DNA from: Campylobacteraceae bacterium
Lineage (GTDB): Bacteria; Campylobacterota; Campylobacteria; Campylobacterales; Sulfurovaceae
Direction: 5' to 3'
DNA: 10,617 nt
Assembly: GCA_026986355.1 (NCBI GenBank)
Contig: JALSOO010000128.1
Span: forward strand, 1 to 10,617
The position numbers and the translations under genes were made by a program. Numbering within the stretch: the first letter of the stretch is position 1; each line of letters opens with the position of its first letter. Below the pieces are notes generated by a model, which was not told the origin of the DNA, ran no database searches, and was given only the letters and a program-made list of their open reading frames with translations. Shown piece by piece: positions 6,679 through 10,617 of the stretch.

Positions 6679-7107
6679 ATGTATCCTATAGATACAAGCT
6701 ACCTTAAAAAGTGTAATCTAGCTTTAACAAGAGCCTATAGTTATCTAAATAGATACAGTGAAAATGATGTAGAGTATGAGATATATCGTTCTGCTGTTAT
6801 TAAAGAGTTTGAGATTATTTTAGAGCAGTCTGGAAAACTTCTCAAAAAGATATTAAGAGCTTATCTACACAGTAATAGAGCCGTAGATAGATTGGTTTTC
6901 AAAGATATATTTAGACAAGCAGGATTGCATGGTCTTCTATCTATTGATGAGGTTCAAAGATGGTTAAAATATAGAGATAACCGTAACTCTACAAGCCATA
7001 ATTATGGAGCATTTTTAGCCAATGAAACACTTATTTTAATTGAAGAGTTTATAATAGATGTAGAACATCTGATAGAGGTTATAGATGATAATTCGACCAC
7101 AAGATAG
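6679..7107 (+). CDS. hepT: HEPN-domain toxin, HepT-like (HI0074 family)
   Basis: The 142-residue all-helical protein carries the HEPN ribonuclease motif RX4HXY exactly: Arg102, His107 and Tyr109 in RNSTSHNY. In characterised HepT toxins the Arg-His pair cleaves RNA, and the Tyr is the residue AMPylated by the partner antitoxin. The next gene is an MNT nucleotidyltransferase overlapping by 23 bases, which confirms a HEPN-MNT (type VII) toxin-antitoxin pair. Start: ATG at 6679. The nearest Shine-Dalgarno-like sequence (GAGGGA, 6661-6666) is 12 bases away, inside the end of ppaC, so translation initiation may be weak or coupled to ppaC. Activity is inferred from motifs; the older label for the family is 'nucleotidyltransferase substrate-binding protein'. 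Confidence 0.85.
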   Translation: MYPIDTSYLKKCNLALTRAYSYLNRYSENDVEYEIYRSAVIKEFEIILEQSGKLLKKILRAYLHSNRAVDRLVFKDIFRQAGLHGLLSIDEVQRWLKYRDNRNSTSHNYGAFLANETLILIEEFIIDVEHLIEVIDDNSTTR

Positions 7108-7393
7108 AGAGTTGGTTATCTCTATAGCAAAAGAGACATTAAAATCTCCATCTATCCTTTGGGCGTATGGCTCACGTGTCAATGGAGAAGCACATGAGAC
7201 AAGTGATTTAGATTTGGTTATCGTTTCAAAAAATGGTAAAAAAATAGATATTGAAGAGTTTATAAATTTCAAAGAGGCTTTACAAAACTCAAATATCCCT
7301 ATATTGACACAAGTTTTAGATTGGAATAGAATTCCAAAAAGTTTCCATACAAATATTCTCAATGCTTATGAAGAGATGTTTAGAATTGATTAA
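7085..7393 (+). CDS. mntA: MNT-type nucleotidyltransferase antitoxin
   Basis: The 102-residue minimal nucleotidyltransferase has the motif GSX10DXD exactly: Gly29-Ser30 in YGSRVNG, then Asp41 and Asp43 in SDLDLVIV, with a possible third acidic residue at Asp79 (VLDWN). These residues bind ATP and Mg2+. In studied HepT-MntA pairs the antitoxin adds AMP units to the toxin's tyrosine and so disarms it. The ATG lies inside the end of the toxin gene (overlap 7085-7107), with AGAGG 5 bases upstream, so the two are made together. The HEPN-first, MNT-second order is one of the two common arrangements. No DNA-binding domain is seen. The sequence looks intact. Confidence 0.87.
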   Translation: MIIRPQDRELVISIAKETLKSPSILWAYGSRVNGEAHETSDLDLVIVSKNGKKIDIEEFINFKEALQNSNIPILTQVLDWNRIPKSFHTNILNAYEEMFRID

Positions 7394-7414
7394 GTTAATT
7401 AGGTTAGAATAAGA

Positions 7415-7420
7415 TATAAT
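7415..7420 (+). promoter_or_regulatory. Likely -10 element for the SPOR lipoprotein gene
   Basis: A perfect TATAAT lies 24 bases before the ATG at 7445, with GGGAGA (7433-7438) as the ribosome site between them. No good -35 is seen at the usual distance; TTGATT at 7386-7391 is 23 bases away and overlaps the end of mntA. Confidence 0.45.
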
Positions 7421-7444
7421 TTCATTAAAATTGGGAGATTAAAC

Positions 7445-7900
7445 ATGAAAAAAAACTTAAATTACTTAAAAAGCACACTTCTATTGACAGGATTACTATT
7501 TTTAGGGTGTGAAACTGGTGTTGATGTCAATAAGGGTTCTACAAAAGATAGTGGAATGGGACACGATGGTGCTATATTGTCAGGTATTGTAGATAAACCT
7601 ACCAATCAAGTGGTCACAACAAAATATGGAAAAAAGTTGTCTGTTCATGAGATATACTCAAATTCAGCTCAACCTGGATACTATCTACAAGTTGCTTTTT
7701 TTGAAGTCTATAAACCAAACAGTAGATTTGAACAACAGCTTAAACATAGTGGATTAAAATATACTATCTTAAATAAATATAATAGATACTACGCACTTGT
7801 TGGTGCATATAAATCGTACAATGAAGCTCATTCACACATTCATAGCGTCAATGCCAAACTTCATAAAAAAAGCTTTGTGGTTCATGTTTTGCGTCCCTAA
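7445..7900 (+). CDS. Lipoprotein with a SPOR domain
   Basis: A lipoprotein signal peptide ends in the lipobox LFLG-C, giving Cys22 as the lipidated residue. A polar linker (about 25-75) follows, then a roughly 75-residue SPOR domain. It shows the family's two half-repeats: GYYLQVAFFEVY (78-89) with SRFEQQLKHSGL, and RYYALVGAYKSYNEA (114-128) with a final strand FVVHVLRP. SPOR domains bind denuded peptidoglycan glycan strands at division sites, so the protein probably sits in the outer membrane facing the cell wall and acts in cell-wall handling or division. RlpA-like proteins also end in SPOR, but there is no double-psi barrel here; the protein is only 151 residues. It is followed at 60 bases by rimO without an intervening terminator. 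Confidence 0.85.
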   Translation: MKKNLNYLKSTLLLTGLLFLGCETGVDVNKGSTKDSGMGHDGAILSGIVDKPTNQVVTTKYGKKLSVHEIYSNSAQPGYYLQVAFFEVYKPNSRFEQQLKHSGLKYTILNKYNRYYALVGAYKSYNEAHSHIHSVNAKLHKKSFVVHVLRP

Positions 7901-7960
7901 ACTTTAACAAGCTATTAGATACAATACAAAAAAATATTTTGTAATATTGGAGAATCTATC

Positions 7961-9277
7961 TTGCCACAAAAGCAACTACACCTTATAAGCCTTGGCTGTA
8001 CCAAAAACCTCGTTGATTCAGAGGTTATGTTGGGTCGACTACAAGAGTATAAAATTTCAGATAACCCTAAAACAGCTGATGTAATTATTATCAACACTTG
8101 TGGATTTATTGATGCTGCCAAAGAGGAGAGTATCAATACTATTTTGACAACACATCAAGAGCGTAAAAAAGATTCCCTATTGGTTGTATCTGGTTGTTTA
8201 ACAGAGCGTTACAGAGAGCAGTTACAGAGAGATTTACCTGAAGTTGATATATTTACAGGTGTAGGAGACTATGAGCAGATAGATAAGATGATTGCCCAAA
8301 AGAGAGGTATATTTTCTCCTCAAGTCTATCTAGCAAATGAGAGTTCAGAGCGTGTTATCACAGGCTCAAATACTCATGCCTATATCAAAATGGCTGAAGG
8401 GTGTAACCAATCATGTTCATTTTGTGCTATCCCCTCATTTAAGGGTAAACTTCACTCTCGTACTCTATTTTCTATTGAAAAAGAGGTAAAAGCCTTAGTA
8501 GCTAAAGGTTTTTATGAGTTCTCTTTTATATCACAAGACTCCTCTAGCTATGGAAGAGATATGGGATTAAAAGATGGATTAATCCATTTAATAAAAACTG
8601 TTGAAGGGATAGAGGGCGTAAAGGTTGCTCGTATCTTATATCTTTACCCTAGTACAACAACATTTGAACTGATTGATACCATTGCTGATTCTACTGTTTT
8701 TGAGACCTATTATGATATGCCTATCCAACAGATAGATGATACTATGTTGAAATTGATGCGTAGAGGTTTTGGAGAGAAGAAGACGATTGAACTATTGGAA
8801 CATATGAAATCAAAAAAAGATGCTTTTATTAGAACCTCTATTATAGCAGGACACCCTGGGGAGAGTGATAGAGCTTTTGAGCGTGTTTGTGCCTTTCTAA
8901 AAGAGTTTAAGTTTGACCGATTTAATATCTTTTTCTACTCCAATGAAGAGACAACACCTGCATTTACCATGAAACCAGTAGAAGAGAGTCTTATAGAAGA
9001 GCGTGTAGAAGTTTTAGAAGAGATTGCCAAAGAGACAACAGAGCATTCACTTAAAACGATGTTAGGAAAAACTATCAATGTTATTTTGGAGGGAGAGAGT
9101 GATGAACATGAGTATATCTTATCAGCTCGTCCTACTCTCTGGGCAAAAGAGATAGATGGAGATATTCTTATCAATGATAGTTCTGATTTAGATATTAAAT
9201 TTGGAGCATTGTATCAAGCAAAAGTAACAGAGCTAGTAGGAGATAGACTCTTAGCTACATTAATAAAAGAGCTATAG
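7961..9277 (+). CDS. rimO: Ribosomal protein S12 methylthiotransferase RimO
   Basis: RimO is a radical SAM enzyme that adds a methylthio group to a conserved aspartate of ribosomal protein S12. The N-terminal methylthiotransferase domain holds a [4Fe-4S] cluster through Cys13 (SLGCTKNLVDSEVML), Cys47 (NTCGF) and Cys79 (SGCLTERY). The radical SAM motif is CNQSCSFC (Cys148, Cys152, Cys155), followed by AIPSFKGKLHSR. The last 70 residues form a TRAM domain. The ISLGCxKNxVDSExML opening separates RimO from the tRNA enzymes MiaB and MtaB. Start: TTG at 7961, with GGAGA (7949-7953) 7 bases before it; the first in-frame ATG would remove Cys13. A weak -10 (TACAAT, 7920-7925) may add a local promoter. 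At 438 residues the length is normal. Confidence 0.95.
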   Translation: MPQKQLHLISLGCTKNLVDSEVMLGRLQEYKISDNPKTADVIIINTCGFIDAAKEESINTILTTHQERKKDSLLVVSGCLTERYREQLQRDLPEVDIFTGVGDYEQIDKMIAQKRGIFSPQVYLANESSERVITGSNTHAYIKMAEGCNQSCSFCAIPSFKGKLHSRTLFSIEKEVKALVAKGFYEFSFISQDSSSYGRDMGLKDGLIHLIKTVEGIEGVKVARILYLYPSTTTFELIDTIADSTVFETYYDMPIQQIDDTMLKLMRRGFGEKKTIELLEHMKSKKDAFIRTSIIAGHPGESDRAFERVCAFLKEFKFDRFNIFFYSNEETTPAFTMKPVEESLIEERVEVLEEIAKETTEHSLKTMLGKTINVILEGESDEHEYILSARPTLWAKEIDGDILINDSSDLDIKFGALYQAKVTELVGDRLLATLIKEL

Positions 9278-9279
9278 GT

Positions 9280-10278
9280 GTGAGCTTATCAGAGATAAAA
9301 CTACTAGATTCAATAGAAAATGAGTTAAAAAACTCAAAAAACCTTTTAGCCTTTTCTGCAGGGGTTGACTCTTCTGCTCTCTTTTTTCTACTTTTAAGAG
9401 AGAATATACCATTTGATATTGCTTTGGTCAATTATGGTCTGCGTGATACTTCAATAGTAGAAGAGAGACACGCCATAGACCTAGCCAAAGAGTATAATCT
9501 AACTTGCTACACAACTAAAGCTCCCTATTTTAGAAAAAATTTTGAGAAGAATGCAAGAGATTTCCGATATAGCTTTTTTGATTCTATTATCAAAAAGCAC
9601 TCTTATAATAATCTGCTAACAGCTCATCAACTCAATGACCAACTAGAGTGGTTTTTGATGCGTTTAACCAAAGGGGCAGGGGTAAATGAGCTTATAGGAT
9701 TAGAGAGTATCTCTCAAAGAAAAAACTACACAATTATCCGTCCTCTACTTCATATATCAAAAGAGGAACTTTTAGACTATTTAAAAGAGAATGACTACCC
9801 CTATTTTGTAGATGAGAGCAACTTTAATTCAAAGTATGAACGAAATATATTTAGAAAAGAGTTCTCTAATAGACTCTTATCCCAATATCAAGAGGGAATA
9901 AAGAGAAGTTTTCAGTATCTACAAGAAGATAAGAAAAATTTAATGATAGGTTATAGAGAGCTTTTTTCTCATAAAGAGTTCTATATTATATATTATAGTA
10001 GAGAGTATCAAAAGAGTCGTATTGTAGATTTATATATCAAAAGATTAGGTTATCTACTCTCTAGCCATCAACGCAAAGAGATAGAGAGATTATCCTCTGT
10101 CGTTATTGGAGATAACTGGGTAGTAGAGAGTATAGAAAACAGAATATTTATAGCTCCCTATATCAAAATTAAAATGCCCAAAACATTTAAAGAGAAGTGT
10201 AGAGTAGCAAAAATCCCCTCTAAAATCCGTCCATATCTATATCAAGAAGAGATAAATCCGTTCATAAATTGTTGTTAA
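9280..10278 (+). CDS. tilS: tRNA(Ile)-lysidine synthetase TilS
   Basis: TilS attaches lysine to cytidine 34 of the CAU-anticodon isoleucine tRNA so that it reads AUA codons, an essential function. The N-terminal ATP-pyrophosphatase domain has the P-loop SAGVDSS (26-32) and the second signature TAHQLNDQLEWFLMRLTKGAG (split about 114-134). At 332 residues it is shorter than the E. coli enzyme (about 430) and appears to lack most of the C-terminal tRNA-binding region, as is usual in Campylobacterota. The P-loop has Ala where SGG is common, and the signature has Asn119-Asp120 where many TilS have Asp-Asp. Start: GTG at 9280, 2 bases after the rimO stop, with only a weak upstream purine run, so it is probably translated by coupling. 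Confidence 0.92.
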   Translation: MSLSEIKLLDSIENELKNSKNLLAFSAGVDSSALFFLLLRENIPFDIALVNYGLRDTSIVEERHAIDLAKEYNLTCYTTKAPYFRKNFEKNARDFRYSFFDSIIKKHSYNNLLTAHQLNDQLEWFLMRLTKGAGVNELIGLESISQRKNYTIIRPLLHISKEELLDYLKENDYPYFVDESNFNSKYERNIFRKEFSNRLLSQYQEGIKRSFQYLQEDKKNLMIGYRELFSHKEFYIIYYSREYQKSRIVDLYIKRLGYLLSSHQRKEIERLSSVVIGDNWVVESIENRIFIAPYIKIKMPKTFKEKCRVAKIPSKIRPYLYQEEINPFINCC

Positions 10279-10288
10279 TAGTTAACAA
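10272..10288. repeat. Short palindrome overlapping the tilS stop codon
   Basis: TTGTTAA (10272-10278), three bases, then TTAACAA (10282-10288) form a perfect 7-base inverted repeat that includes the TAA stop of tilS. It is AT-rich with no T-tract, so a weak terminator or a protein site is possible but unproven. Confidence 0.35.
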
Positions 10289-10309
10289 TATTACTGCTTC
10301 AAAGAATAT

Positions 10310-10453
10310 CTAATGATTGATTCTCCACAGTCGTTTATAGTGTCTCTTGAACATGTAGCCACTAACAATAGTATACCATATATTCCTTAATCTAAGGATA
10401 TGTGTTGATACTCCAAATTGAATACATAGTAATCCTTTATATAATTTTATATA
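10310..10453 (-). pseudogene. Possible remnant of a coding sequence
   Basis: The minus strand is open for 47 codons between a TAA at 10454-10456 and a TAG at 10310-10312. There is no usable start codon except one near the end, and no ribosome site. The translation has a protein-like, basic and aromatic tail (ILRLRNIWYTIVSGY, then MFKRHYKRLWRINH), unusual for random AT-rich DNA. I do not recognise the family. It may be the C-terminal stub of a lost gene, or chance. Confidence 0.25.
10380..10401. repeat. Small hairpin in the tilS downstream gap
   Basis: ATATTCCTTA (10380-10389) pairs with TAAGGATAT (10393-10401) with one bulged T and a 3-base loop. There is no T-tract on either strand directly after it. 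It lies between convergent genes and may slow transcription, but evidence is thin. Confidence 0.35.
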
Positions 10454-10467
10454 TTATACTATGTATT
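10421..10467. repeat. 11-bp inverted repeat with AT-only core
   Basis: AATACATAGTA (10421-10431) is exactly inverted as TACTATGTATT (10457-10467), with 25 nearly pure AT bases between them. It sits between the end of tilS and the end of the small membrane-protein gene on the other strand, so it could end transcription from either side, or be the trace of a small mobile sequence. Confidence 0.4.
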
Positions 10468-10502
10468 ACTTGACTGTCAAAAGCCCTCTGCACTTATTAA
10501 GC

Positions 10503-10592
10503 TTAATCCTTAAGAGCCTTATATACTCCAATAGCTGAAACAATAACCACAACAACAATAAATCCAAACATTACCCAATCAAGTGTTCCCAT
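10503..10592 (-). CDS. 29-residue single-pass membrane protein
   Basis: A short frame starts at ATG 10590-10592 and ends at TAA 10503-10505, with TGGAG (10600-10604) 7 bases upstream. The product begins MGTLDWVMFG, has one hydrophobic helix of about 18 residues (positions 7-24, rich in Ile and Val) and ends with a positive tail (VYKALKD), suggesting the C-terminus stays inside. Good ribosome site, intact frame and clear membrane-helix composition favour a real small protein. The LDW...IG...K pattern is like the first helix of sodium:solute symporters, and other small proteins accompany transporters or cytochrome oxidases. A partner could lie just past the right edge, upstream on this strand. 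The function is unknown. Confidence 0.6.
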   Translation of the reverse strand: MGTLDWVMFGFIVVVVIVSAIGVYKALKD

Positions 10593-10617
10593 ATTTATAC
10601 TCCATTTTCTTCTAATT

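Noticed and set aside
7036..7362. 108-codon open frame on the minus strand
   Set aside because: It is antisense to the toxin-antitoxin pair, whose catalytic motifs are intact in the plus frames.
7915..8136. 73-codon open frame on the minus strand
   Set aside because: It is antisense to the start of rimO, including the conserved Cys13 region.
8935..9174. 79-codon open frame on the minus strand
   Set aside because: It is antisense to the rimO TRAM domain; the serine-rich translation is a complement artefact.
10313..10390. 25-codon plus-strand frame starting MIDSPQSFIV
   Set aside because: There is no ribosome site and no hydrophobic or domain signal, and it crosses a hairpin; probably chance.
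1..10617. CRISPR array, tRNA, rRNA or riboswitch
   Set aside because: I saw no regularly spaced repeats, no cloverleaf-like sequence and no conserved riboswitch core in the gaps.

Overview
The window looks like chromosomal DNA of a free-living, denitrifying member of the Campylobacterota (Sulfurovum/Sulfurimonas type). The assignment rests on AT-rich DNA with dense coding, short TilS and RimO genes placed back to back, GTG and TTG starts with good Shine-Dalgarno sites, and a heme d1 biosynthesis cluster. The genus is inferred from protein style and was not tested by a search.

Left part (1-5690, all genes on the minus strand). The window opens inside the N-terminal end of a secreted, probably fibronectin type III protein. 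An AT-rich gap of about 370 bases follows, holding a 144-bp element with long inverted ends that looks like a MITE. Next, read right to left in transcription order, comes a tightly overlapping operon: a NirC-like monoheme cytochrome c, nirJ (radical SAM), nirF (beta-propeller) and cobA/nirE (uroporphyrinogen III methyltransferase). The last three are heme d1 biosynthesis enzymes for cytochrome cd1 nitrite reductase. After 100 bases comes a PP2C phosphatase-protein kinase fusion with a C-terminal membrane anchor. The operon has an FNR/DNR-type box placed exactly as in a class II activated promoter. The kinase gene has its own likely promoter preceded by a 25-bp palindrome.

Right part (5691-10278, plus strand). 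ppaC (family II inorganic pyrophosphatase) is followed after 5 bases by a HEPN toxin and an overlapping MNT nucleotidyltransferase antitoxin, with the diagnostic RX4HXY and GSX10DXD motifs intact. Then come a SPOR-domain lipoprotein, rimO (ribosomal protein S12 methylthiotransferase) and tilS (tRNA-Ile lysidine synthetase), the last two 2 bases apart.

The right end (10279-10617) is a gap with several inverted repeats and a possible gene remnant, then a 29-residue single-pass membrane protein on the minus strand.

Most genes belong to known families. The most interesting points are the receptor-like PP2C-kinase beside the heme d1 genes, the predicted FNR-type promoter, the three-half-site palindrome in front of the kinase, the HEPN-MNT pair in a pyrophosphatase operon, and the MITE-like element. 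I see no clearly new multi-gene system.
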